Shown here: positions 1 to 6,065 of the stretch, piece after piece
How positions within the stretch are numbered: the stretch's first letter is position 1
Layout: each line of letters starts with the position of its first letter
Source of the DNA: Chitinophagales bacterium
GTDB taxonomy: Bacteria > Bacteroidota > Bacteroidia > Chitinophagales > JADIYW01
Length of the DNA: 9,086 nt
Reading direction: 5' to 3'
Assembly: GCA_020848315.1 (NCBI GenBank)
Contig: JADLAH010000193.1
Location: forward strand, 1-9,086
The notes under the pieces: model-generated
Databases searched by the model: none
What the model was told of the DNA's origin: nothing
What the model saw: only the letters and a program-made list of their open reading frames with translations
Program-made: the position numbers and the translations under genes

Positions 1-5
1 GGAAG

Positions 6-37
6 TTGATATAAGTTGCAGGATTTTCTTAAATTTG
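6..37 (+). promoter_or_regulatory. Candidate Bacteroidota-type promoter for the Ate-like gene
   Basis: TTG at 6-8 is followed, after 21 bases, by TAAATTTG at 30-37, an exact match to the TAnnTTTG -7 element of Bacteroidota primary-sigma promoters. Transcription would begin around 41-45, so the mRNA would be leaderless or nearly so. If so, the ATG at 48 becomes at least as likely a start as the ATG at 42. The element was judged by eye. Confidence 0.35.
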
Positions 38-41
38 AAGT

Positions 42-1154
42 ATGTTAATGCCGTTGGAATATCATTTTCCCAGCAATACCGTATCTGCCAAACGGTTGGA
101 TGCCTTGCTTGCCAGCGGATATTTCAGAACCGGCAATTACCTGATGCGGACAAGGGTGCTGTATTTCAATGAACAAATCCTGAATACACTGCACATCCGC
201 ATATTGCTGGAGGAACACAGTTTTTCCAAAAGTATGCGCAAACTGCTCCGGAAAAATTCCGAGCGATTCACCTGGCATATACAGCCCTATAAAATCACCC
301 CGGAAAAAGAATTGCTGTATAAAAAACACCGCATTCGTTTCAAAGGCAATTCCTCGCCGAACCTGACTGCCTATTTGTTTGACAATTACAACAAAAATGT
401 TTTCAATACTTTTGAAATCAACTTGTACGACAACGGGCGATTGGTCGGATTCAGTTTCTTTGATGTGGGGCTGACCAGCATGGCCAGTATTATCGGTATC
501 TTTGATCAGGCTTATGAAAAATACAGTCTGGGTATTTATACGATGCTCCTCGAAATTGAGTATGCGAAATCACTGCAGCTGAAATATTACTATCCCGGTT
601 ATGTGGCACATGAGCCCTCTCAGTTTAATTACAAACTCAGACTCGCGGAGAAATTTGATTATTATGACTGGTATACCCGGCGCTGGACTTCATTTGAGAA
701 GCGCAATAATCGGCCGAAAGTAAATGATTTTCTGAGTGAGAAAATGAATGTGGCCAAAGAGTGGCTGAATGAATTGAAAATACCATTCACAGAACTGTTT
801 TATCCTTTCTTCTATATGGGAAGTATGTATCCGAAGTCAGATTGCGTGAAAGGGGTACACCACCTGCTGCTGCACAATTTTGAGATGGAGGGGTTGTTTT
901 ACATGATAGAATTTCACCCCGAAAAAATGGAATTATTGCTGGTGGGTGCAACGGTACATAAATATCAGTTTGAAGAAGAAGTGACGGCCTCAGATGCCTT
1001 TGAAGACAATAAATGGAAAAGGGTGTTGCTTTATCTGCATCCGCAGATTCCTGTTCGCAGCAGTTATGAATTGTATGCGGGCTATGTCTTCCTGCAGGAA
1101 TTATTCCGTCAGCATCTGCAGGGTATTGCCTCCGGCGCCCGGATTATACCCTAG
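42..1154 (+). CDS. Arginyl/leucyl-tRNA-protein transferase-like protein (Ate/Bpt fold) without N-terminal cysteines
   Basis: Known family members move an amino acid from aminoacyl-tRNA to the N-terminus of a target protein, marking it for degradation by the N-degron route. Two blocks resemble them. Residues about 18-72 end in SKSMRKLLRKN, like the SxSQRxxxRRN stretch of Ate. Residues about 125-215 carry FDVG, SLGIY (162-166), KYYYPGY (181-187) and YKLRLA, matching the GNAT-like C-terminal half (SLGxYxxLxEI, LKYYYxGYYI). The CxxC-type cysteines expected between the first GY and the SKS motif are absent, and the only cysteine is C268. Residues about 220-370 are an extension beyond the usual roughly 240-residue bacterial enzyme, and I recognise no domain in them. 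The start is ATG 42 or ATG 48; no Shine-Dalgarno is visible. The fold assignment is fairly firm, but activity and donor tRNA are not shown. The next gene follows after 55 bases on the same strand. Confidence 0.72.
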   Translation: MLMPLEYHFPSNTVSAKRLDALLASGYFRTGNYLMRTRVLYFNEQILNTLHIRILLEEHSFSKSMRKLLRKNSERFTWHIQPYKITPEKELLYKKHRIRFKGNSSPNLTAYLFDNYNKNVFNTFEINLYDNGRLVGFSFFDVGLTSMASIIGIFDQAYEKYSLGIYTMLLEIEYAKSLQLKYYYPGYVAHEPSQFNYKLRLAEKFDYYDWYTRRWTSFEKRNNRPKVNDFLSEKMNVAKEWLNELKIPFTELFYPFFYMGSMYPKSDCVKGVHHLLLHNFEMEGLFYMIEFHPEKMELLLVGATVHKYQFEEEVTASDAFEDNKWKRVLLYLHPQIPVRSSYELYAGYVFLQELFRQHLQGIASGARIIP

Positions 1155-1173
1155 CTTATACAGCGTAAGGCAG

Positions 1174-1205
1174 CATATTGCGGATATGTTTTTTTAGTAT
1201 CTTTA
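1174..1205 (+). promoter_or_regulatory. Inverted repeat plus -7-like element upstream of the Crp/Fnr gene
   Basis: CATAT-TGCGG-ATATG (1174-1188) is a perfect 5-bp-arm inverted repeat. It is followed by TATCTTTA (1198-1205), which matches TAnnTTTG at all but the last base, five bases before the ATG. The dyad would sit in the -33 region, where a repressor or an autoregulating Crp-type protein could bind. Both parts are short, so this is tentative. Confidence 0.25.
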
Positions 1206-1209
1206 TGTT

Positions 1210-1806
1210 ATGGACATTACCAAGCTTCTTCCAACAGCACAACGTGTACTGCGGCATTACGATATCACTTTCCTGTCTCCCAAGGAATGGGCTACGTTAA
1301 TCCAGTATGGTAAGATAAAGTCCTTCAAGAAAGGCGAGAATTTCATTACAGCCAATCATCTCAATACCAAGATTGCCTTTATCCTGAAAGGCGGATTTCG
1401 TTTTTTTTACACAAAAAATGACAATGAAATCACCTGTCTGCTGGCCTTCGAAAACGGTTTGATTGGTAGTTTCGAATCCAATATCCTGAAACAGCCCTGT
1501 ACACAAACCATACAGGCGATAGAAGACAGTGAGTTGTTTATCATTGATTACAAAGACCTGGAACAACTGTATGACAAAAGCCCTAAATTTGAACGGGTCG
1601 GCAGGTTGATTCTGGAATATTATCTCGCTTTTTTACAGCAGCGAATTACCTCTTATCTCCTTGATACACCGGAAGAGCGCTACATGCGTCTCATTCGGGA
1701 AACACCGGATCTGCTGAATCGCGTGCCGTTGCAGTATATCGCTTCTTACATTGGTGTCACGCCGGTTTCGCTGAGTCGTATCCGCAAAAGAATCCTGAAA
1801 AAATAA
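1210..1806 (+). CDS. Crp/Fnr family transcriptional regulator
   Basis: A 198-residue protein with the usual two-part layout. Residues about 20-125 form a cupin-like cyclic-nucleotide-binding-type sensor domain (KKGENF, FILKGGFRFF, ENGLIGSFES). A helical linker spans about 126-160, and a C-terminal winged helix-turn-helix lies at about 172-193 (VPLQYIASYIGVTPVSLSR). In the sensor domain the arginine that contacts the cyclic-nucleotide phosphate in E. coli Crp has no counterpart: the region reads KQPCTQTIQA. cAMP binding is therefore unlikely. There is no N-terminal cysteine cluster as in Fnr, only C76 and C97, so an Fe-S oxygen sensor is also unlikely. Many Bacteroidota regulators of this class have unknown ligands. 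The small secreted-protein gene begins four bases after the stop and is probably co-transcribed. The likely role is control of its own operon or of distant genes. Confidence 0.9.
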   Translation: MDITKLLPTAQRVLRHYDITFLSPKEWATLIQYGKIKSFKKGENFITANHLNTKIAFILKGGFRFFYTKNDNEITCLLAFENGLIGSFESNILKQPCTQTIQAIEDSELFIIDYKDLEQLYDKSPKFERVGRLILEYYLAFLQQRITSYLLDTPEERYMRLIRETPDLLNRVPLQYIASYIGVTPVSLSRIRKRILKK

Positions 1807-1810
1807 GCAG

Positions 1811-2158
1811 ATGAAGTTACTGTCCCTGCTGTTGTTTCTCCTCTTTTCGCTTCACCTGCAAGCCGAAGATCGCATCATTCAAAAGATGGCGGATGCTGTT
1901 TGTTCGTGTATGAAAGAACAGGAGGTGAAAAAATCATCTTCGGAAATATCCGTAAGTGTGGCAGAGTGCGTGGTAGACCGTTTGTATCCTTACAGGAAGT
2001 CGGTGAAAAAACTCCTCCGCAAGATTATAAAAGAAGATAATGAAGGCGAAGACCTGGATGCATCGGAGGACTTTGAAGAAGCCTTCGATACCGCCTTTGC
2101 GGAGGATTGTCCCGGCCGGAGATTCAGCCTGTGGGATCTTTCTCTGTATATCCGCTGA
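1811..2158 (+). CDS. Small secreted protein with four cysteines, function unknown
   Basis: 115 residues. The N-terminus is a clear Sec signal peptide: MK, a hydrophobic core at 3-15, and likely cleavage after LQA at 18. The mature part of about 97 residues has four cysteines, C31 and C33 (a CSC motif), C53 and C100 (DCPG), enough for two disulfides in the periplasm. The middle is basic (residues 62-74, RKSVKKLLRKIIK) and then strongly acidic (75-99, rich in D and E). I do not recognise the family, though the CxC...C...C spacing with an early CxC recalls small uncharacterised Bacteroidota exported proteins. It starts four bases after the Crp/Fnr stop codon, so it is probably in that operon. 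It ends five bases before the stop of the converging gene at 2164. Cleavage by signal peptidase I fits better than a lipoprotein, because no lipobox cysteine is present. Confidence 0.8.
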   Translation: MKLLSLLLFLLFSLHLQAEDRIIQKMADAVCSCMKEQEVKKSSSEISVSVAECVVDRLYPYRKSVKKLLRKIIKEDNEGEDLDASEDFEEAFDTAFAEDCPGRRFSLWDLSLYIR

Positions 2159-2163
2159 TTGGT

Positions 2164-2454
2164 TTATTTGTCGTATTCCGCCTTCGTGTATTTTTTAGGT
2201 ACATATTTTCTGTTCACCAGCGGTTCTGTGCGCTTGTTCAGGAATGACTCACCGTCTTTACGGTCTCTGTTGATCAGCGGTTCCGTACGTTTGTTAACCA
2301 GTTTTTTGTTGGGGTCAAAGTTGGGGTTTGCTTTCTTAACGGTTGTTGTATTGCTTTTTTGTGGCGGATTGCCTGCAAATGAACGGTGGCTGCATACAAA
2401 GAAGATAACCAATACGGCGAAGATGGCTTTGAGGTGTTTGCTGTAGTTTTTCAT
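2164..2454 (-). CDS. Small secreted basic protein with two NKRTEPL[IV]NR repeats, function unknown
   Basis: 96 residues. A basic N-terminus and hydrophobic core (about 10-20) precede a likely signal peptidase I site after SFA at 27. The C21 in the core does not sit in a good lipobox. The mature part of about 69 residues has no cysteine, is highly charged and polar with no hydrophobic core, and so is probably extended or disordered. It contains the ten-residue unit NKRTEPL[IV]NR twice, at 54-63 and 73-82, with a 19-residue period. The family is not recognised. I chose this strand over an overlapping opposite-strand frame (2159-2446, TTG start) because it has a signal peptide, an ATG start, a repeat kept mainly by synonymous change, and an upstream AT-rich region with a -7-like element. 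It lies downstream of the MurG-like gene but behind a possible terminator, so it is probably transcribed separately. Confidence 0.72.
   Translation of the reverse strand: MKNYSKHLKAIFAVLVIFFVCSHRSFAGNPPQKSNTTTVKKANPNFDPNKKLVNKRTEPLINRDRKDGESFLNKRTEPLVNRKYVPKKYTKAEYDK
2210..2299 (-). repeat. Two-copy internal repeat (57-bp period) encoding NKRTEPL[IV]NR
   Basis: Two 33-bp units, 2210-2242 and 2267-2299, match at 26 of 33 positions by eye. Within the ten-codon core the differences are AAG/AAA, CGC/CGT and ACA/ACG, all synonymous, plus GTG/ATC (Val/Ile). This is the pattern of a peptide motif held by selection, not of a fresh DNA duplication. Confidence 0.7.
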
Positions 2455-2485
2455 GGTGTTTATTTTTTTGATTTGTTTGATGATG

Positions 2486-2493
2486 TAAAGATA
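2486..2493 (-). promoter_or_regulatory. -7-like element for the NKRTEPL-repeat gene
   Basis: On the minus strand this reads TATCTTTA, seven of eight positions of TAnnTTTG. It lies 31 bases upstream of the ATG at 2454 and would give a leader of roughly 25 bases. No TTG is seen at the expected -33 distance, so the call is weak. Confidence 0.25.
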
Positions 2494-2559
2494 GTACGCA
2501 CTTTTTTCCGCGACTTCAGGGGAAAATGCCGGTATGAAAATTCAGGGTTTTCCTTAGGG

Positions 2560-2597
2560 TAAAAAAACGGCAGCAAATGATTTATAGATAATCCGCC
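2560..2597 (-). terminator. Possible intrinsic terminator of the MurG-like gene
   Basis: On the minus strand GGCGG (2597-2593, in the last codons) can pair with CTGCC (2573-2569, one G-U pair). ATT/AAT offers inner pairing across the stop codon. A run of seven T follows at 2567-2561. The stem is short and bulged, so it is plausible but not strong. Confidence 0.33.
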
Positions 2598-3682
2598 AAA
2601 GCCTTTTCCAGCAAAGTAAGATCAGGCATGAACAGTGTGAAGCCATCCGCATGCTCCAATTGTGTCAAAGCTTCTTTTACAGAAAGCGTGGATTGCGAAC
2701 AAGCAACGGCTTGTCCTGTCGCGGACAGCGACTGAGCCAGAAATTCCTGTTCCGTCTGTCCTTCTGCCGGAATCAGAATGGCCTTTTTCCCCAGCACCGC
2801 CAGGTCCATGACGGTTGAATAACCTGACCTGCAGATGATGGCACCGGCTTTCTGCAATGCGGAAAACAGGTCGTTGGTGTTCAGGTATGAAATAACAGTG
2901 AGCGGTCCGTCTTGTGTAATAGTCTGCTGTGCCGTTTTGCCTTGCACCAATACAGATTTCAGTGGCAATGCCCGAAGTTGTTTCGTCAGTTTTTTTTCCA
3001 GTTCACTGCGTTGCGGCTCGGGGCCGGACAAAACCGCCAGTACATCAAAGTCCAGGTCGTCAATAAAGGAAGCCTGTTTGATATAGCCGCTGAATCGGCT
3101 TTGTATGCCGATATATTTTGCCGGCAGAGGAAAGGATATGCCGTGTGATAATTTTCCGGATAAATTGCTATTGCTTTCCTCGTCCGGAATCCATAAGGCG
3201 TCGAAACGTTTTATCTGCTGTAAATGCAGCCGCAGAAAAACGGGATTCATCCACTGAAAAGGAGTGGGTGCCTGCAGTGCAACCTGATGACAGATAAAAA
3301 TGCTTTTCACGTCATGATGACGCACGCCGTAGCGGTTATCAGAAATAATAAGTCCGATTTTTTCACGTGCTGCAATCTCCGCCGTCATGTTGTTTTCTGC
3401 TTGTATGGTGCGCAGGATTTTGGGTGTCTGTAACAGCGCATGAAACGATGCGTTCCTGCCCGAAGGATAGGTGATATTATAACCCGGCAATTCGTAGTAA
3501 GTAAGGTTAGGGTATTGTTCCTTTAGCAAGTAGAGAGAATCGCCGTTGCCGGCAATGACCACGCGTTTTCCTTTCTGCAGGAGCATATCTATCAGCGGCA
3601 TGCAGCGGGTGGCATGTCCGAGTCCCCAGTCGAGCGGAGCAATTAATATATTACCGGTGTTTCCCAAGTGACTTGATAGCAT
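2582..3682 (-). CDS. MurG-like (GT-B fold) glycosyltransferase
   Basis: 366 residues. The N-terminal half opens with a beta-strand and a glycine-rich loop, NILIAPLDWGLGHATR (11-26), as in MurG and related GT-B enzymes that place the acceptor there. The C-terminal half has the nucleotide-sugar-binding region typical of family GT28: AIICRSGYSTVMDL (281-294), then AILIPAEGQTEQEF (301-314), with E and Q near the sugar-nucleotide site. No membrane segment or signal peptide is obvious, so it should act at the cytoplasmic face of the inner membrane. It is not MurG itself: the N-terminal loop and overall sequence differ, and no cell-wall genes flank it. It resembles the uncharacterised MurG-like proteins found widely in archaea and Bacteroidota. 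It lies 28 bases downstream of the family-2 glycosyltransferase on the same strand, so the two probably share a transcript and pathway. Donor and acceptor cannot be read from sequence. Confidence 0.82.
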   Translation of the reverse strand: MLSSHLGNTGNILIAPLDWGLGHATRCMPLIDMLLQKGKRVVIAGNGDSLYLLKEQYPNLTYYELPGYNITYPSGRNASFHALLQTPKILRTIQAENNMTAEIAAREKIGLIISDNRYGVRHHDVKSIFICHQVALQAPTPFQWMNPVFLRLHLQQIKRFDALWIPDEESNSNLSGKLSHGISFPLPAKYIGIQSRFSGYIKQASFIDDLDFDVLAVLSGPEPQRSELEKKLTKQLRALPLKSVLVQGKTAQQTITQDGPLTVISYLNTNDLFSALQKAGAIICRSGYSTVMDLAVLGKKAILIPAEGQTEQEFLAQSLSATGQAVACSQSTLSVKEALTQLEHADGFTLFMPDLTLLEKALADYL

Positions 3683-3710
3683 CTAAAAATAGGAAATAAA
3701 GTGCAATCCG

Positions 3711-4919
3711 TTATCGCAGTTTTCTGCCTTTCCAGGTGTAGGGCAAAATATTGCCGAGTGTGCCTACAAACGGAATGTACCAGATATGCCACAGTTCGCT
3801 GAGCAGGAAGGTTTTCATCAGGTCGGTGCGTCTGAAGAAGGAAGCGGCGCTTGATAAAAAGAAAAAATCGGTGACCGTTTTTGCAATTATCTGTATAATC
3901 AGTACGATGGCAATAAGCAATGCTGGCAGGAAATTAATCAGCCCGATTAAAGTCGGATTGGGGAACAGCATTGAATGAACAACATTCCACAGAAAATAAA
4001 AGGCATTGAGCCAGATACTCAATACAAACAGATACACCAGGCCTAATATTAGTGTGATGCGTTTATCCTGATAGCTGCCGGATTTGCTGGTCCAGCGGAA
4101 ACGTTGTTGCAGAAATTCGCGCAATGTCGGCATGGGCGGCGTATAGACGATGGCCTTTTCATGTTTCAGAAAATGAACGCCGCCCCGGAACTGCTGTGCA
4201 ATTTTATAGACCAGCAGCATGTCATCGCCACTGGCTTTATCATCAATACCCTGATAGCCATTCACTTGCAGAAAAGCCGCTTTTTCATACGCCAGATTGG
4301 CGCCGTTGGCCATATTATACATTTCCATTTCCAGGGATGCCGCCGTGATGGCCTGCATGCCGCAGAAATCCAGTGTCTGAAATTTTTCGAAAGAAGATTT
4401 ATCCTGATAAAAACAAACCGGCGCAGCAATCAGCTTGCACGGGTGCTGTTCATATTGTGTAACGATGCTGCGTATCCAGTCTTTCTGTACGCGGCAGTCG
4501 GCATCCGTCGTGATAATCAAGTCGCCTTTGGCGAGCTGTACCGCGGCTTCTATCGCCCTTTTTTTGTAAGCGGAAGTCTGGTGGGCATCCGGCAGCAATG
4601 CCGACAATTGTTGAATATGAATGCGCTTGTCGCGGTCCGCGAATTCCTGTACTACCGCCAGTGTGTTGTCTTCGGAGTGATCGTCAATGACGATGATTTC
4701 GAGCAGCTGTTCCGGATAGTTGATTTGCGAAAGATCGTACAGAATACCTGTGATGCGTGTAGCTTCGTTTCTTGCGGGAATAATGACGGTAACGGCTGTT
4801 TTTACATCCGTTGCAAGGGCTGTCTCCGTTGGCAGGGCGTTCCACTCACGGCGATAGGATACCATAATTCCGATGTAGAAAATGGTGAGTAAGACAGAGG
4901 TGAGTATCCAGAACAACAT
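3711..4919 (-). CDS. Membrane-bound family 2 glycosyltransferase
   Basis: 402 residues. A single N-terminal membrane segment (1-20) is followed by a GT-A catalytic domain. It begins TAVTVIIPARNEA (41-53) and includes IDDHSEDNT (78-86), the metal and nucleotide-binding DxD in TTDADC (137-142), the GDD acid (231-233) that supplies the likely catalytic base, and QxxRW (Q272, R275, W276). The D, D, D, QxxRW set is that of the processive or cellulose-synthase-like branch of GT2. Three or so hydrophobic segments follow (about 288-312, 327-348, 371-392). The enzyme should use a cytoplasmic nucleotide sugar to lengthen or decorate a lipid or polysaccharide at the inner membrane. There is no PilZ domain. 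A TATATTTA element (minus strand, 4956-4949) lies 30 bases upstream and could be its -7 box. The MurG-like gene follows after 28 bases. The sugar and product are unknown. Confidence 0.88.
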   Translation of the reverse strand: MLFWILTSVLLTIFYIGIMVSYRREWNALPTETALATDVKTAVTVIIPARNEATRITGILYDLSQINYPEQLLEIIVIDDHSEDNTLAVVQEFADRDKRIHIQQLSALLPDAHQTSAYKKRAIEAAVQLAKGDLIITTDADCRVQKDWIRSIVTQYEQHPCKLIAAPVCFYQDKSSFEKFQTLDFCGMQAITAASLEMEMYNMANGANLAYEKAAFLQVNGYQGIDDKASGDDMLLVYKIAQQFRGGVHFLKHEKAIVYTPPMPTLREFLQQRFRWTSKSGSYQDKRITLILGLVYLFVLSIWLNAFYFLWNVVHSMLFPNPTLIGLINFLPALLIAIVLIIQIIAKTVTDFFFLSSAASFFRRTDLMKTFLLSELWHIWYIPFVGTLGNILPYTWKGRKLR

Positions 4920-4959
4920 AAGGCGTAATTACAGCAAGTATCAGTGATTAAATATAATG

Positions 4960-4984
4960 AAAAAAATCTGCATGCTGTGATTCC
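4960..4984 (-). terminator. Weak terminator-like hairpin after dusB
   Basis: On the minus strand GGAATC can pair with GATTTT (four Watson-Crick and two G-U pairs) around a ten-base loop containing GCATGC, within a T-rich tract. It lies in the 76-base gap between dusB and the family-2 glycosyltransferase. The stem consumes part of the T run, so efficiency is doubtful. Confidence 0.22.
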
Positions 4985-4995
4985 ATTCCAGGAAC

Positions 4996-5985
4996 TTATA
5001 TCTCTATGCCGGCGTATTCGCGCAGGATATCATCGAGAATGGCGAAAAGTTCTTCCTCGTCGTTGGTGGTAACGAGTTTGGTGCGGTAAGGTTTGATATT
5101 GGGCAACCCGCGAAGATAGTTGGCGTAATGTTGTCGCATTTCCAGTACACCCAACACTCTTCCCTTCCATTCGATAGACTTGCTGAGGTGTTTTTTCACA
5201 ACGTCAATGCGTTCTTCCAGCGCAGGTTCCGGTATGATGCTGCCGTTATCCAGAAAGGCTCTCACCTGACGGAAAATCCACGGCGACCCGATAGCAGCTC
5301 GACCAATCATAATGCCGTCCACGCCATATCTGTTCTTGTATTCGAGTGCTTTCTGCGGAGAGTTGATATCGCCGTTTCCGAAAATCGGAATGCGCATCCT
5401 GGGATTGTTCTTTACTTCCGCAATCAGGGTCCAATCTGCCTCGCCTTTGTACATCTGTTTGCGAGTGCGTCCGTGAATGCTGAGCGCCTGTATGCCGATG
5501 TCCTGCAGGCGTTCGGCTACTTCCACGATATTTTTGGAATTGTCATCCCAGCCCAGGCGCGTTTTTACGGTGACGGGCAGTGATGTGGCCTTCACGACTT
5601 GTTCTGTCAATCGCACCATCTTGGGGATATCCTGCAGGATGCCGGCACCGGCCATTTTACACACGACTTTATTGACCGGACATCCGTAGTTGATGTCAAT
5701 TAAATCGGGTTGTGCCTGTTCGACAATGCGGGCACTTTCCACCATGGCATCTTCTTCTCCACCGAATATCTGTATGCCAATCGGCCGTTCATAATCGTAG
5801 ATGTCCAGTTTTTGCATGCTTTTCGCGGCGTGCCGGATAAGTCCTTCGGAGGAGATGAACTCCGTGTACATCAGGTCGGCGCCATATTGCTTGCATACCG
5901 CACGGAATGGCGGATCGCTCACATCTTCCATGGGAGCGAGGAGCAGCGGAAATTCGCCCAACGATATATTGCCGATTTTTACCAT
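4996..5985 (-). CDS. dusB: tRNA-dihydrouridine synthase (DusB type)
   Basis: This FMN enzyme reduces specific uridines in the D-loop of tRNA with NADPH. The 329-residue protein has the full Dus layout. A TIM barrel starts LLLAPMEDVSDPPFR (14-28). The catalytic cysteine C102 sits in INYGCPVNKV, followed by KMAGAGIL (110-117). FMN and tRNA contacts lie in TVKTRLGWD (139-147), SIHGRTRKQMYKGEADW (169-185), FGNGDI (202-207) and IMIGRAAIGSPWIF (225-238). The C-terminal helical tRNA-binding domain spans about 255-329. Length and motifs fit the DusB group of Bacteroidota, and nothing is missing. The ATG at 5985 is the natural start because the barrel begins right after it. The gene is divergent from the CPBP protease gene with 80 bases between, and a -7 element on the minus strand at 6059-6052 is probably its promoter. 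The leader would then be about 60 bases. Confidence 0.93.
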   Translation of the reverse strand: MVKIGNISLGEFPLLLAPMEDVSDPPFRAVCKQYGADLMYTEFISSEGLIRHAAKSMQKLDIYDYERPIGIQIFGGEEDAMVESARIVEQAQPDLIDINYGCPVNKVVCKMAGAGILQDIPKMVRLTEQVVKATSLPVTVKTRLGWDDNSKNIVEVAERLQDIGIQALSIHGRTRKQMYKGEADWTLIAEVKNNPRMRIPIFGNGDINSPQKALEYKNRYGVDGIMIGRAAIGSPWIFRQVRAFLDNGSIIPEPALEERIDVVKKHLSKSIEWKGRVLGVLEMRQHYANYLRGLPNIKPYRTKLVTTNDEEELFAILDDILREYAGIEI

Positions 5986-6011
5986 TTTTTTGCGTGTAGA
6001 TTGCGACAGGA

Positions 6012-6033
6012 AATGCAGGCCTCGGCCTGTATT
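6012..6033. promoter_or_regulatory. Dyad symmetry between dusB and the CPBP gene
   Basis: AATGCAGGC (6012-6020) and GCCTGTATT (6025-6033) form an inverted repeat with a four-base centre, nine pairs with one G-T. It overlaps the -33 position of the rightward promoter and would lie in the 5' leader of the dusB mRNA. It could be an operator or an RNA hairpin. No T run follows directly, so it does not look like a terminator. Confidence 0.4.
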
Positions 6034-6041
6034 CTATTTCT

Positions 6042-6059
6042 TATCTTTGCACAAAGATA
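6042..6059. promoter_or_regulatory. Palindromic pair of face-to-face -7 elements (dusB / CPBP)
   Basis: TATCTTTGCACAAAGATA is a perfect 18-bp palindrome. Each strand presents TATCTTTG, an exact TAnnTTTG -7 box. The plus-strand copy (6042-6049) would start transcription near 6055, about ten bases before the CPBP ATG. The minus-strand copy (6059-6052) would start it near 6045, about 60 bases before the dusB ATG. Neither strand shows a TTG at the usual -33 distance. The bidirectional-promoter reading is an inference from position and consensus. Confidence 0.55.
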
Positions 6060-6065
6060 CGACTA

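Noticed and set aside
1401..1408. T8 tract in the Crp/Fnr gene (and another in cdsA at 7085-7092) as possible phase-variation sites
   Set aside because: Eight bases is short for slippage control, the runs encode ordinary Phe codons, and an essential gene such as cdsA would not be expected to phase-vary.
2159..2446. 95-codon plus-strand frame after the four-cysteine gene
   Set aside because: It needs a TTG start at the preceding stop codon and overlaps the minus-strand gene, which has a signal peptide and a selected repeat.
4104..4892. 262-codon open frame on the plus strand
   Set aside because: It lies entirely antisense to the family-2 glycosyltransferase, whose motifs are complete. Its translation has no recognisable domain and no promoter, so it is a codon-bias shadow.
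5128..5583. 151-codon open frame on the plus strand
   Set aside because: Antisense to the well-conserved dusB; no domain and no start context.
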